DNA of 42,500 bases from Chrysomallon squamiferum (Eukaryota > Mollusca > Gastropoda > Neomphalida > Peltospiridae): the NCBI GenBank assembly GCA_012295275.1, contig CM022673.1, positions 6,795,311-6,837,810 on the forward strand, written 5' to 3'. Under the pieces are notes generated by a model, which had not been told where the DNA came from, made no database searches, and was given only the letters and a program-made list of their open reading frames with translations. How positions within the stretch are numbered: position 1 is the first letter of the stretch; every line of letters begins with the position of its first letter. A program made the position numbers and the translations under genes. This document shows, piece after piece, positions 25,601 through 33,849 of the stretch.

Positions 25601-26761
25601 ACTCATGTTTTTATTACATGGCCCTGAAGACATGGCCCATTAAAATACCAGCATTCCAGTCTATTAGTCAGTTAAATCTAACTGAGGAACAACACTGATT
25701 AAGTAACAAACTAGTTACTTAATGAGGCTTATTACCATTGTAATAATGATTTGAATTTTAAAGTTTTTAATGTATGGTGACAAGAAAATCAATGATTAAT
25801 ATTAATTAGAAGAACAAAAAATGTTTATCACTTATGTTTAATAAATCGTTGAACAACAAAGTCGTAAGTAACTTCTGAAACTGCATAATTAATTATGAAA
25901 ACAGATAACACTTGCCAGTTACATTTTATCTAGTTCATGTGAATCATAGATGACACATAACACAGTCAAATTAAAACTTTAGTACACTGACATTATTTTG
26001 TTACATTTATTGAGTGTGGGGATCCTTTATTGTTTATATTAACAAATGTCTTCTATATACATGAATGGTGGGTGAAAAAATGATGAAAACTAGGTACTAA
26101 ACTTCAATAAATTTTGCAGACTCTGATTCTGAAAGATAATATAACCTGTAATTTCTAACATTAACATTTTCTTATGACAAATAAATGTTACCATTAGTTA
26201 CAGGATATTTATTTATCAGACTAAATTCACTAATACAGCTTCAGTTTCCTTTAAATCATAATTTGGAAACATGTCACATCAGGCCATGAGCACCTGCGAA
26301 TTACATTTAAATCATTCTAAAACTGTTCAAATAAGACTAATTTCAAAGGTACACAATACATTCAGCCTTGTTACTTTGAAGCCAATAAAAATGGAAACAT
26401 ATAAATATATATATTTTTTTAAACGCTGCATTTAAAAAAAAAATAAAAATTATCAGATGATATATGTATGGCTAAGGATCGTACTGATAATCATTTAACT
26501 CTTCCCCTACATGTAAATCTGAACAAAATGTAGTGTGCCGACTGTCCTTCACCCTCGGTGGTTCATGACGTCCACAAAAATCATGTCACACTGTATCGTC
26601 AACCGGTAAAAATCGTCGAAGAAAAAAATCAAGAACATTTACAATGTACGTGGTTATACGTCTGTCCCGCTATCTGAGAAACGTGCACAACTCACCGTTC
26701 CGAAAATGTTGGATAATTCTTGCTTTTGCTCGTCCGTCAACTCTACCGAGACATCCGCCAT
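8156..26761 (-). CDS. PLS3: Plastin/fimbrin, complete gene of 13 coding exons (627 aa)
   Basis: Actin-bundling protein of the plastin/fimbrin family; it cross-links actin filaments in the cytoplasm, with calcium acting through N-terminal EF hands. The coding segments are 26761-26696, 17616-17461, 14996-14827, 13669-13574, 13050-12843, 12431-12243, 11933-11859, 11514-11304, 10838-10662, 10014-9913, 9556-9441, 9138-9004 and 8338-8156. They sum to 1884 nt with every phase consistent. Predicted order: EF1 loop about residues 24-35, EF2 loop about 60-71, CH1 about 121-237, CH2 about 265-370, CH3 about 393-500, CH4 about 510-615. Recognisable family blocks include [60 protein letters not shown] and [12 protein letters not shown]. 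The start has a good context (AAG ATG G). The region between CH2 exons 7 and 8 is about ten residues shorter than in vertebrate plastins, and the C-terminal tail is longer. Invertebrates usually have one such gene, so the symbol stands for the PLS1/2/3 family as a whole. Transcript ends were not determined. Confidence 0.96.
9004..9138 (-). CDS. PLS3: Plastin exon 12 (CH4)
   Basis: Forty-five codons: [29 protein letters not shown] and VNYDLV, ending NEE at GAG|GTGAGT. The phase set by exon 11 forces the acceptor to be AAAAAAAG at 9140-9139. The better-looking TTGCAG seven bases further on would shift the frame into an early stop, and an in-frame TAA lies just upstream. The exon itself is secure; its 5' boundary is less so. 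Confidence 0.88.
9441..9556 (-). CDS. PLS3: Plastin exon 11 (end of CH3, start of CH4)
   Basis: A 116-nt exon from ATTCCAG to ATG|GTAAGT. It encodes [15 protein letters not shown], a linker, then DILEWANKM, the opening helix of CH4. The strong GTAAGT donor fixes the downstream phase at 0. Confidence 0.95.
9913..10014 (-). CDS. PLS3: Plastin exon 10 (CH3, NCNY...SLVGIGGQD)
   Basis: A 102-nt exon from ATCTTTCAG to CTAG|GTAATA. It completes the Glu of [11 protein letters not shown] and continues with [20 protein letters not shown], one of the most conserved blocks of fimbrin CH3. Both ends are phase 1. Confidence 0.95.
10662..10838 (-). CDS. PLS3: Plastin exon 9 (start of CH3), ending at a GC donor
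   Basis: A 177-nt exon starting at TTTCCAG, encoding [32 protein letters not shown] and KLKINFQKL. An open frame continues to 10612, but family homology stops after the Leu of QKL. Exon 10 begins AG AAC TGT, giving E-N-C. Only a cut at G|GCATGA (10662/10661) gives the required phase 1 and the conserved ENCNY, so this looks like a GC-AG intron. Confidence 0.9.
11304..11514 (-). CDS. PLS3: Plastin exon 8 (rest of CH2, hinge between actin-binding domains)
   Basis: A 211-nt exon starting [12 protein letters not shown] and including [29 protein letters not shown] and the YPALEKP hinge. It ends after EETREEK in phase 1 at A|GTAATT. The acceptor ACCATAG is weak in pyrimidines but is the only one consistent with homology and phase. 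Confidence 0.95.
11859..11933 (-). CDS. PLS3: Plastin exon 7 (CH2, short exon)
   Basis: Twenty-five codons, [14 protein letters not shown] followed by a polar stretch, from TTTTGCAG to ATG|GTAACT. Both neighbours are phase 0, so skipping this exon would keep the frame. The segment joining it to exon 8 is about ten residues shorter than in vertebrate plastins. Confidence 0.94.
12243..12431 (-). CDS. PLS3: Plastin exon 6 (CH1-CH2 connector, start of CH2)
   Basis: Sixty-three codons in phase 0, beginning IGLLSDINL after CTTGTTGTAG and ending NFTEDIK at AAG|GTATGT. It contains [11 protein letters not shown] and the [14 protein letters not shown] motif that opens CH2, the second half of actin-binding domain 1. 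Confidence 0.96.
12686..12865. repeat. 55-bp tandem repeat overlapping the plastin exon 5 donor
   Basis: Three full 55-bp units (12686-12740, 12741-12795, 12796-12850) differ at only a couple of positions. A partial fourth (12851-12865) is the end of plastin exon 5. Each junction carries ACCCTGATTA followed by TTTGCC, which on the gene strand is exon-like sequence ending CAGG|GTAGAT. The duplicated donors at 12787-12786 and 12732-12731 therefore match the true one at 12842-12841. A decayed relative may sit at about 12605-12640, before a poly(A) run. Confidence 0.95.
12843..13050 (-). CDS. PLS3: Plastin exon 5 (core of CH1)
   Basis: A 208-nt exon finishing CH1: [14 protein letters not shown], then [17 protein letters not shown] and [14 protein letters not shown]. 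The acceptor is TTTTCTAG. The exon ends in phase 0 at AGG|GTAGAT. Its last 23 bases and the donor belong to a 55-bp tandem repeat that continues into intron 5, so near-copies of this exon end lie just downstream. Confidence 0.95.
13574..13669 (-). CDS. PLS3: Plastin exon 4 (CH1, VGDGII segment)
   Basis: A 96-nt exon that completes codon 131 (Lys) and runs through NLNDDADC...[19 protein letters not shown], a conserved stretch of CH1. The acceptor is TTTTTCCAG and the donor TG|GTAAGA, leaving two bases of a Cys codon that exon 5 completes. Confidence 0.95.
13670..14826 (-). other. PLS3: Plastin intron 3 (1.2 kb)
   Basis: AT-rich intron between exons 3 and 4. Positions 14270-14540 are less repetitive than the rest but show no family I recognise. 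A poly(A) tract lies at about 14771-14788. Confidence 0.85.
14827..14996 (-). CDS. PLS3: Plastin exon 3 (EF-CH1 linker and start of CH1)
   Basis: Encodes residues 75-130 and two bases of codon 131, from a TCTCTGCAG acceptor to a GTAATA donor. It holds the regulatory linker with the conserved GGTSE motif, then the first CH1 helix ([10 protein letters not shown]). Its GC content is clearly above the surrounding intron sequence. Confidence 0.95.
14997..17460 (-). other. PLS3: Plastin intron 2 (2.5 kb)
   Basis: AT-rich phase-0 intron with poly(A) runs at about 15067-15096, poly(T) runs near 15580 and 15700, and a 53-bp minisatellite at 16113-16280. No coding or RNA feature was seen. Confidence 0.85.
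16113..16280. repeat. 53-bp tandem repeat in plastin intron 2
   Basis: Units begin ACAGTTTATATTC at 16113, 16166 and 16219, with a partial unit at 16273. Units 1 and 3 are nearly identical apart from one extra A; unit 2 differs at several positions. The order of similarity suggests more than one duplication step. Confidence 0.93.
17461..17616 (-). CDS. PLS3: Plastin exon 2 (both EF-hand calcium loops)
   Basis: Fifty-two codons (residues 23-74) in phase 0, from a TTTTCAG acceptor to a GTAAGA donor. Loop 1 reads [12 protein letters not shown] and loop 2 [12 protein letters not shown]. Each has acidic or polar residues at positions 1, 3 and 5, Gly at 6, Ile at 8 and Glu at 12. Both therefore look able to bind calcium, which agrees with calcium-regulated bundling in this family. 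Confidence 0.96.
18330..18720. other. Non-repetitive island in intron 1, possible regulatory element
   Basis: About 390 bp of higher-complexity, relatively GC-rich sequence between poly(A)-rich stretches, only 0.7-1.1 kb from exon 2 inside intron 1. A minus-strand frame is open here but has no splice context or similarity I recognise. Such islands in AT-rich introns are often conserved enhancers or alternative first exons. Confidence 0.3.
19143..19194. repeat. (CA)n microsatellite, 52 bases
   Basis: Pure CA dinucleotide tract in plastin intron 1. Confidence 0.95.
22480..23110. other. Non-repetitive island in intron 1
   Basis: About 630 bp with few simple repeats and several CpG-containing words (around 22685-22790), unlike the flanking intron. 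No open frame of note and no RNA structure that I recognise. Confidence 0.25.
23195..23275 (+). mobile_element. Decayed tRNA-derived SINE head
   Basis: GGGGCATAGCCCAGTG resembles the start and A box of tRNA-derived SINEs, followed by GATCCCAC. GTTCAAACCCC about 50 bases later resembles a B box. The copy is degenerate and has no clear 3' tail. It is similar, from memory only, to heads of molluscan SINEs that begin GGGGC..AGCCCAGTGG. Confidence 0.4.
26696..26761 (-). CDS. PLS3: Plastin exon 1 (start codon, first EF-hand helix)
   Basis: Encodes residues 1-22, [12 protein letters not shown]... ending in NIFGT, the entering helix of EF hand 1. The ATG occupies 26761-26759 with A at -3 and G at +4. 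The exon ends in phase 0 at a GTGAG donor (26695-26691). It is the only coding exon upstream of the 9 kb first intron, so the calcium-binding loop itself is encoded in exon 2. Confidence 0.93.
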
Positions 26762-26794
26762 CTTGTCAAAAACAAGCTAGACAGGGTGGGACAT

Positions 26795-26804
26795 GTCACG
26801 TGAC
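26795..26804. promoter_or_regulatory. Palindromic E-box GTCACGTGAC
   Basis: A ten-base perfect palindrome around CACGTG, 34-43 bp upstream of the plastin start codon. It matches the core recognised by bHLH-zip factors of the USF/TFE/MiT type. It probably lies in the 5' UTR or core promoter. Confidence 0.4.
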
Positions 26805-26874
26805 TCTCCTTTCCAGGCCAGGAAGACGGAAAGACGCCTTTTCTGGTTGGCTACGAGTCATATCTACTCGCTGT

Positions 26875-26884
26875 CCTTTTATGG
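26875..26884. promoter_or_regulatory. CArG box (SRF-type site) CCTTTTATGG
   Basis: A perfect CC(A/T)6GG match 114-123 bp upstream of the plastin ATG. SRF with MRTF is known to control many actin-cytoskeleton genes through such sites, so the location fits the gene's function. The same bases read on the gene strand resemble a TATA box, so one or both roles are possible. Confidence 0.5.
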
Positions 26885-27198
26885 CTGTATTTACTATAAC
26901 ATAGATGATAAGAAGAGGTATTTCACGGATAACGGAACTGACGAGCAGATGATTAATCATTAAAATGATATCATTCAGACGACTTAATGCTGAAGGTATT
27001 CAACAAAGCTGATGGAAATGACAGGAAAAAAAATAGTAGACAGATGAATCATTTTACGTTAGTAAAGTAATATAGACAAATTATTTCAGTAACATAGTTT
27101 AAAACAATTCTGCAATATAATTATAACCTTAAGAAATTTTATATTGAAAATGATCATATACCAAGAAAGAAATGAACAAACATGAAGCGAATTAAAAA

Positions 27199-27249
<51 letters not shown>

Positions 27250-27459
27250 TTAATAAACATTTTTTTTTTTTTTTTTTTTAAATAAATATTTACAACCATT
27301 GCATTTTAAACAAATTATTAAAATATAGATTTAAATCAGAATAAAATAAATTCATTTTAGATTTAACTTCTATACATCCGCATTTATCGTATTTTCCGTA
27401 GTGACATTTCTGCCTTTGGCTTTACTAATCAGTTAACTGTTACTGATGTCCGCACGATG

Positions 27460-27518
27460 TTACGTCACAGTGCCTGTGCATAATGGACTATGACCCGCAG
27501 TAAGAGCTTGTGACGTGA
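27460..27518. promoter_or_regulatory. Pair of CRE-like motifs (TTACGTCA and TGACGTGA)
   Basis: TTACGTCA at 27460-27467 and TGACGTGA at 27511-27518 lie about 700 bp upstream of the plastin start, in a non-repetitive, relatively GC-rich 150-bp stretch. They resemble ATF/CREB sites. Function is conjecture. Confidence 0.25.
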
Positions 27519-27899
27519 TCGGTTACCAGTAGATACGTGTGATAAACTTCTACACATAAAACATTTGTAATTATTATAATTTTAGTCCATTACATTATAT
27601 AAAGAGAGAAAAAGAAAAAGAAATAGAAATAATAATAATAATCAAAAAAAAAAAAAAAAAAAAGAATGAAATAATAACGATAAAAAAAACTATCTGTTCA
27701 GTTTAATAGTTTTTTTGTTTTTTTTTAAATTTATTTTTTAAATTTCTTCAACGCGAGAGAGGTGGTTGTGCCATTTATTTTATTTCCAAAAACTCGGTAA
27801 GGCATAAGAGATTTGACCGCGCACATGTATACCAGGACTGCTACAGCCAAATACTCGGTAACTTTCAAAATGTCTTGATAGTATCATTATTAGTCTATC

Positions 27900-27957
27900 A
27901 GGGACTCTCAACGCCGCCTTATAACCGTAAATAAAACGTGATGAGAGCGTCGTTAAG

Positions 27958-27992
<35 letters not shown>
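27900..27992 (+). mobile_element. SINE 3' tail with poly(A)
   Basis: The stretch ATAACCGTAAATAAAACGTG followed by GCGTCGTTAAG and a 34-base poly(A) resembles the 3' end shared by abundant molluscan SINEs as I recall it (ATAACCGTAAATAAA...GTGCGTCGTTAAATAAA). The body upstream is truncated or too diverged to follow. Confidence 0.55.
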
Positions 27993-28199
27993 CCCTTTCC
28001 TTTCATCTTTCAGATGTTCTTGTGAAACTTGCCCATGATGAAAGAAATGTTTTACCTAACGTTTCACTGACACATTTCTAATTTACAGTTATATGGTGTC
28101 ATTCGCATGGTTAAGTAAGTACCTCAGAAAAACACAGAGGAGCATAAACAACGTCCTTCGAAAAAATCAGAGACGGGGCTGTGTGCTTTGAATAGGCTG

Positions 28200-28282
28200 A
28201 ACGAAACGCTGGTAAGGGATTCGATCCCGCGATTCTTCGCGCTCCAGTTTTGTTATCTGACCACTGAGAAACAGTCAGCAGC
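28200..28282 (-). mobile_element. tRNA-like sequence, probably a SINE head
   Basis: On the minus strand CTCAGTGGTCAGA fits an A box/D arm, and CGGGATCGAATCCC fits a B box/T arm with a GGG-CCC stem. The acceptor stem does not close and the anticodon stem is poor. It is therefore a tRNA-derived element rather than a working tRNA. Its strand is opposite to the SINE tail 200 bp away. Confidence 0.45.
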
Positions 28283-28535
28283 TCAAGCTGTTGTTGATTA
28301 TAACATCGTTATTAAATTAGCTAGGTTCTGGGATCGTGTCTTGGCAGAGGGGGGCGTTTTCGGAGTTAGTTGTGGAAACTGTACAGACCCTCTGCTTCTT
28401 TCTCTGACTACACTTTTGGCTTAACGATACTGCATTAAGCAAACAATAAAACTCTTGAAGTGTGGGGCAAATACAGACAGTCTTAAAACGTCCAACAACT
28501 TCAGATAGTAGACTGATCGATTTTGAATATATAGA

Positions 28536-28591
<56 letters not shown>

Positions 28592-28730
28592 ATAAAATGA
28601 AATAAAATAAAATAAATAACACTAAATAAAGTAGAAGAAGAAAAAGGTGTTTTCTCTTTTGTTTATTTTCTGGCAAAGGGATCAGTATATTCTCCATTTT
28701 TCTAACTGTATTAGTAGAGACGGTGAATAT

Positions 28731-28733
<3 letters not shown>

Positions 28734-28801
<68 letters not shown>
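28734..28801. repeat. (GA)n tract, about 68 bases
   Basis: Pure purine tract on the plus strand followed by (AAC)n and (AAAC)n. Confidence 0.95.
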
Positions 28802-28803
<2 letters not shown>

Positions 28804-29314
28804 CAACAACAACAACAAACAAACAAACAATATGGATAACATTTATTGATAAACATTATTTTATAAAAAAATTTATCTGCTGAAACTGGGAACATTTGTA
28901 AGGCTGAAATCCGTGCATTTATCATAATTATAATTCCGGTAGAAACTGGATTTGTTTTTATTATTACTTCCCTATCTCAGAGACACGTAGTTTAATAATA
29001 ATAATTACGTGACTCATTGCATAATGCAAGATTATATAATTATGTGGTCTTTTTTTTTTTTTGTCATCGTCATTATCATCACCGTCGTCAACACCGTTAT
29101 CGTATCAACATCCTCATTTATTATCATCGTTATAATCTTCATTAACGACAGCAAGATCAAAGTTCTCTTTGTTTATTTCTCGATGTTGCCAATCTCTGTG
29201 GTCAGCGTTTACAATATTAAGATATATTGTACAGTTATTATGTAAAACATCCTCTGTTTTCCGTGATAGTGTTGTGGTACATATTAATAATGTGCTATCC
29301 TTTAATATATCCAT

Positions 29315-29385
29315 TAATAATAATAGTAGTAATAGTTGTAGTAGTAACAGTAGTAGTAGTAGTTGTAGCAGTAGTAGCAACAGCA

Positions 29386-29422
<37 letters not shown>

Positions 29423-29446
29423 TGATGATGATGATGATGATAGTTT
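29315..29446. repeat. Composite AAT/AGT/AAT/GAT trinucleotide tract
   Basis: Blocks of AAT, AGT-rich, AAT and GAT triplets succeed each other. The order suggests stepwise point mutation and re-expansion of one motif into the next. Confidence 0.9.
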
Positions 29447-29732
29447 ATTATTTATTATTAAAGTTATTAAGGTTGTTATAATTAGAACTGAAAGACATAA
29501 CGGTAACACGTAAGTTCATGTTGTGTCCTTGACTGAGAGTGCGCACAGGAAGCAGTCCGCGAAGCTGATCTCATCCTCACAGATGAATCACTTGAAGAGT
29601 CTAAGATAAAATTAAACACGAAACGGATGTTTCTCGATAACAGAATTCACATGTATATAGTCTGCATTCATTTATCCGGACGGATGAGTCATACATTAAA
29701 AAATGTAACATATTGCTGTTACAGTTTCATTT

Positions 29733-29733
<1 letters not shown>

Positions 29734-29797
<64 letters not shown>
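29734..29797. repeat. (GA)n tract, 64 bases
   Basis: Pure GA tract on the plus strand, about 360 bp before a (CT)n tract of opposite sense. Confidence 0.95.
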
Positions 29798-29800
<3 letters not shown>

Positions 29801-30152
29801 GATACAGTAACAGCATAAGCAATAAACAAGCGTTCGAAGGATGAAATAAAACATTTCAGTGAGTTCAATAATCAGCTGCGTAATCCACACTGTAAAGAGA
29901 GACAGGACTTTCTGCATTAACAATTCATTCACAATAATGGGTGTATGGACCAATCAGATTAACGCTTTCAAGTCTGCAAAGTGAACTTCCATTAAAATGA
30001 TTAAGTTGCGATAGAAAACAATGACTGCAGATATGTCTGGACTCTACGGAGAGTATGATCCATTGGATATTAATAACCGAGGGAGGAAAAAAGTAGTTGT
30101 AATATGTGACCAGGAAAATACAAAACAAATACTCTGGTAGCATAGCGTTAAT

Positions 30153-30264
<112 letters not shown>

Positions 30265-30816
30265 CGCTCGCTACCTCGTTAGCGTTTCAATCACAAGAAA
30301 ACAGATGTTAAGAATAACTCTGTTCTGAATGGTATTCTTGGCTATTATTATTCTATGTTTGCTGGACACGGGAAAATAGGTTAAGCCCTTCTTTGATAGA
30401 ATGGCTCCAGACAGTAAAGTGATAGTCAGGTTACAGAAAAAAGTACTCGACTGTCTAGTAAAGAATTTTAATTCTTATCTAACATGAACCTGTTTCTGCA
30501 TTTGTATAAGCTTTTCTAGAGCATTTTAGACTTAAAATACATATTTATAAATGTATAATATTACTGAGCTAATTCTGTATACGTAGCTATTGTAAATTTC
30601 TGTAAATTTAGTTACGGACGTTAAGTATGTATGTGATACCTTACACATTCAGTAAGATAAATTATAATGCAGTAATGGTGGACACTGTAAAACTATAATA
30701 GCAGTTTAGCTGTTTATCTTTCAGTTAATTACAACACAAGTATCGTATCTCTGACAATCCTGTGTTTGGGAAGGTGCACCTAAAAATAAATTTCCGCTAA
30801 GCAGTAAAAGATGATG

Positions 30817-30839
30817 CTAAGCTTAGTGGGCCACGTGGC
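30817..30839. promoter_or_regulatory. Two adjacent 10-bp palindromes, CTAAGCTTAG and GCCACGTGGC
   Basis: Perfect palindromes at 30817-30826 and 30830-30839, separated by three bases. The second contains a CACGTG E-box. They lie in a non-repetitive patch with no gene nearby. Confidence 0.3.
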
Positions 30840-31517
30840 AAATTTCATTTTTCATTTTTTTATTTTTATTATTTAAATATATATATTTTTATCATTATTA
30901 AATACAAGATAGAATAAAACAGACGTTTGCTTCACGCAATGCAATGTAATCAGTTATTTTATATATGGACCTAACATTTCTCTCTATCTATTTCTGTCTG
31001 TCTGTCTGTCTCATTCTCTGTGTCTCTCGCTAGCTTTCTCACTATCTCTTTCTTACTATTTCTCTCTTTATCTTTCACTCTATCTCTTACTCTCTCTCTC
31101 TCTCGTTGTCTTTCTCTGTCCCCTTTCCCTATTCCCCCCCTTTATCCCCAAATCTCTCTGTCGTCTTTATAATTTAAATACGTGTTGAGATTACGTTACA
31201 GAAATTTACACTCATTCGTTCGCCCGCTGAAGTGTGTTAAGGTATTGGTATTAATGAACCATATTTTTACTTATTTTGAATAGCATTATCCTCAACGCCC
31301 TCCACCACACCAGAACGAACTGTCAAATCTGACAGTCGTTGTGACAGTTGGTGATCTACGTGGGTGCGTGCTTGTAAGGTCGCAGCCCTCCTACAGATAA
31401 GTGTTGTGTTTTATGGTGCAGACAGGAGGGGCGGGACCGAAGCATTTAAAGAGGGATGTAGAGTGTAACTCAAAACTGTTTAGCCTGCTAGAAGAACATA
31501 TTTTTAATTTTTATAAC

Positions 31518-31636
31518 GGTGATGATGATGATGATGATGATAATAACAGTGATTATGATTATGATTATGATAATGATGATTTTTATTATTAGTGTAATAA
31601 TTTTTGATCTTATTAATATTGTAGCTGTTGTTTTTG

Positions 31637-31684
<48 letters not shown>

Positions 31685-31933
31685 TTACTACTACTACTTC
31701 TACTACTACTACTACTATTACTAACAACTTCTCCTCCTCCTACTACTACTACTACTACTATTACTAACAACTTCTCCTACTACTACTACTACTACTACTT
31801 CTACTTCTACTACTACTACTACTATTACTACTACTACTTGTCCTACTACTACTACTACTACTACTATTACTAACAACTTCTCCTACTACTACTACTACTA
31901 CTACTACTACTATTACTAAAACTATTACTACCA
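31518..31933. repeat. (GAT)n then a large (CTA)n composite satellite
   Basis: A GAT/ATT block (31518-31575) is followed by about 300 bp of CTA triplets (31634-31933). These are punctuated by repeated interruptions of the form ATTACTAACAACTTCTCCT. The interruptions recur at about 31720, 31760 and 31865, showing higher-order duplication. Confidence 0.92.
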
Positions 31934-32607
31934 CTGCTACTGTTACTACTATATTCTGCGTCCGAGCACAGTTCGGATTCAAAAGATGTTTAAACTGTCA
32001 GTTATCTTCTTACAAATAATCCTTACTTATTTGAATTCGTTAAAAAGAAGAACGAAAACACATAGCTACTAAACCAACAACGTCTACAAGGAAAACATCA
32101 AGAACAACGACAGCAAAAGTACTCGAAACTATTCATCAATAACAACACAGTATTATTTCCGTATGCTTCCATCAAGTACCCGTACAAGCACGCTTGTTAT
32201 GGGAATATCTTCGACCTTGATAGAAAAGTGCTGTTGTTGACGACGGAACATACATACATTTATACAACAATAACATTTATATTTATTAGCTTTGTAAAAT
32301 CGTTGATTACATTTTCTGGATACTTTCAGCCAAGCGTTTTGTTTCACGATATAAACTTTTTTGTTCCTTTTTTTTTTTTTTTTTTTTTTTTTTAACTTCC
32401 CCAGAACTTGTCAGAGTTATTGACATCAGTCAGGTATTTTGTGTATAAATCATACACGGGGCTGACACAAACCTGTCTGACGACATTTCGTGATCAGGTT
32501 CACAGATTAATATTAAAAAAAAAAAAAAAAAAAAATGTAAGAGCAGGTATAACAATTAGAAAAATTGTCGTTAGATTGTAATGTAGAAAACGTTCATTCC
32601 TGTGCAG

Positions 32608-32623
32608 AATAATAATAATAATC

Positions 32624-32688
<65 letters not shown>

Positions 32689-32876
32689 AATAATGTCAAT
32701 AATGATGATGATAATGATAATAATAATGATGATGATGACGACAATAATGATATTAATACTAATACTAATACTGATATTAATAATACTAATATTACTAAAA
32801 ACAACAATAATAACAACAACAACAACAACAACAACAATAACAATAACAATAACAATAATAATAATAATAATAATAA

Positions 32877-32907
<31 letters not shown>

Positions 32908-32957
32908 AAGAAGAAGAAGAAGAAGAAGACGAAGACGAAGAAGTAGAAGTAGAAGAA
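32608..32957. repeat. 350-bp (AAT)n-(AAC)n-(AAG)n composite tract
   Basis: The motif changes along the tract: AAT, then AAT mixed with GAT, TAATAC, AAC, AAT and finally AAG with a few GAC/GTA variants. Every frame on both strands is open but gives only homopolymer-like peptides, so no gene is called. Confidence 0.93.
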
Positions 32958-33107
32958 ACTGAAAAGGATGTTTGTAACTACACAAGCAAACAAAGCCATT
33001 ACATTCATATTGTTTGTAAGGAAAAGGATTCATGAGATGAACAATTATACGCGTAGTTAGACAGATACCTGATTACCAAACACGTTATCACAAGCGTTTG
33101 TATGTAC

Positions 33108-33354
33108 ACGTATATGTGTATGTGTGAATGGGCGTGTGTGTGTGTATGTGTTTTTGTGTTTTTGCGTGCATGTGTATGTATGTATGTATGTGTGTGTGTG
33201 TGTGCATGTGTGGATGTGTATATATATATTTATTTATATGTGTGTGTGTGTGTGTGTGCATGTGTATGTATATATATCTATTTATATATGTATGTGTGTG
33301 TGTGTGTGTGTTGTATGTGTGTTTATGTGTCTGTATGTGTTTGTGTAGGTGTGT
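33108..33354. repeat. (GT)n/(ATGT)n tract with an internal duplication
   Basis: Alternating purine-pyrimidine sequence. A roughly 65-bp segment (GTGTGCATGTGT, then TATATAT, then ATTTAT, then GTGTGTG) occurs twice, at about 33188-33255 and 33247-33310. Confidence 0.85.
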
Positions 33355-33687
33355 GTTATCTATTCAATTTACACTGAACATTCATTCTGACCTACTCTCG
33401 AACTAGACACAACTTGCGAATCTCTTAAAATGTTAAGTTGCTAAGACCGAGTGAACTGCCGTGTCCACACTCCACTGCCTGCTTTGATCTGAGAGAATGC
33501 CTAGCCTACAACTTATCCGAAAGTGTGTTGAGAGTCGCCAGGTAATTTGCTGTAATGATGCCTGAAGCGGCTTTTCCACTGAACGACTTGTAGTAAAAAC
33601 TTGCAATATTTACAAAGACTAAAATGTTCGTCAAAATTTTGTAGTGTAACAGTTTGTCATCGAGTGAATTACAGTTTATTTATTTTT

Positions 33688-33730
33688 ATGTGTGGGTGGG
33701 TATGTGTGTGTGTGTGTTTTATGTATGTAT

Positions 33731-33770
<40 letters not shown>

Positions 33771-33849
33771 CATGTGTGTGAGTGGAGAGAGAGAGAAAGA
33801 GAAAGAGAGAGAAAGAAAGAGAGAAAGAAAGAGAGAGAAAGACAGATAA
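33688..33849. repeat. (GT)n followed by (GA)n/(GAAA)n
   Basis: A GT block of roughly 40 bases passes into an imperfect purine tract of GAGA and GAAA words. Confidence 0.9.

Larger units (their letters stand above)
17617..26695 (-). other. PLS3: Plastin intron 1 (9.1 kb)
   Basis: A phase-0 GT-AG intron separating the start exon from the EF-hand exon. It is mostly AT-rich with poly(A)/poly(T) runs, a (CA)n at 19143-19194, a (GT)n at 19634-19661 and a decayed SINE head near 23.2 kb. Two non-repetitive islands (18330-18720 and 22480-23110) stand out and could be regulatory. I see no convincing nested gene. Confidence 0.85.
26762..26960 (-). promoter_or_regulatory. Likely plastin promoter and 5' UTR
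   Basis: This 200-bp stretch upstream of the start codon is more GC-rich and less repetitive than its surroundings. On the gene's strand it holds CATAAAAG (about 26883-26876), which could act as a TATA box with initiation near 26850, a CArG box at the same place, and a palindromic E-box at 26795-26804. No transcript evidence is available, so the start site is inferred. Confidence 0.5.

Noticed and set aside
26644-26904. Plus-strand open frame of 86 codons across plastin exon 1
   Set aside because: It is antisense to a confirmed coding exon and its promoter. The openness follows from the GC-richer sequence.
28200-28282. A working tRNA gene
   Set aside because: The acceptor stem does not pair and the anticodon arm is weak; only the A- and B-box regions are convincing.
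28188-28424. Plus-strand open frame of 78 codons
   Set aside because: It overlaps a tRNA-derived element and shows no motif. The tRNA-like reading explains the sequence better.
28317-28925. Minus-strand open frame of 202 codons
   Set aside because: Much of it translates the (GA)n and poly(A) tracts. The remainder has no recognisable family and no splice support.
31488-31982. Overlapping open frames with poly-Ser, poly-Thr, poly-Val or poly-Tyr
   Set aside because: Translation of (CTA)n in all frames; no start context, splice sites or unique protein segment.
32500-33033. Long open frames on both strands giving poly-Asn, poly-Ile, poly-Leu or poly-Lys
   Set aside because: They are produced by the triplet repeat in every frame and show no gene-like sequence.
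33102-33406. Three overlapping Cys/Val-rich open frames
   Set aside because: Translation of (GT)n and (ATGT)n repeats only.
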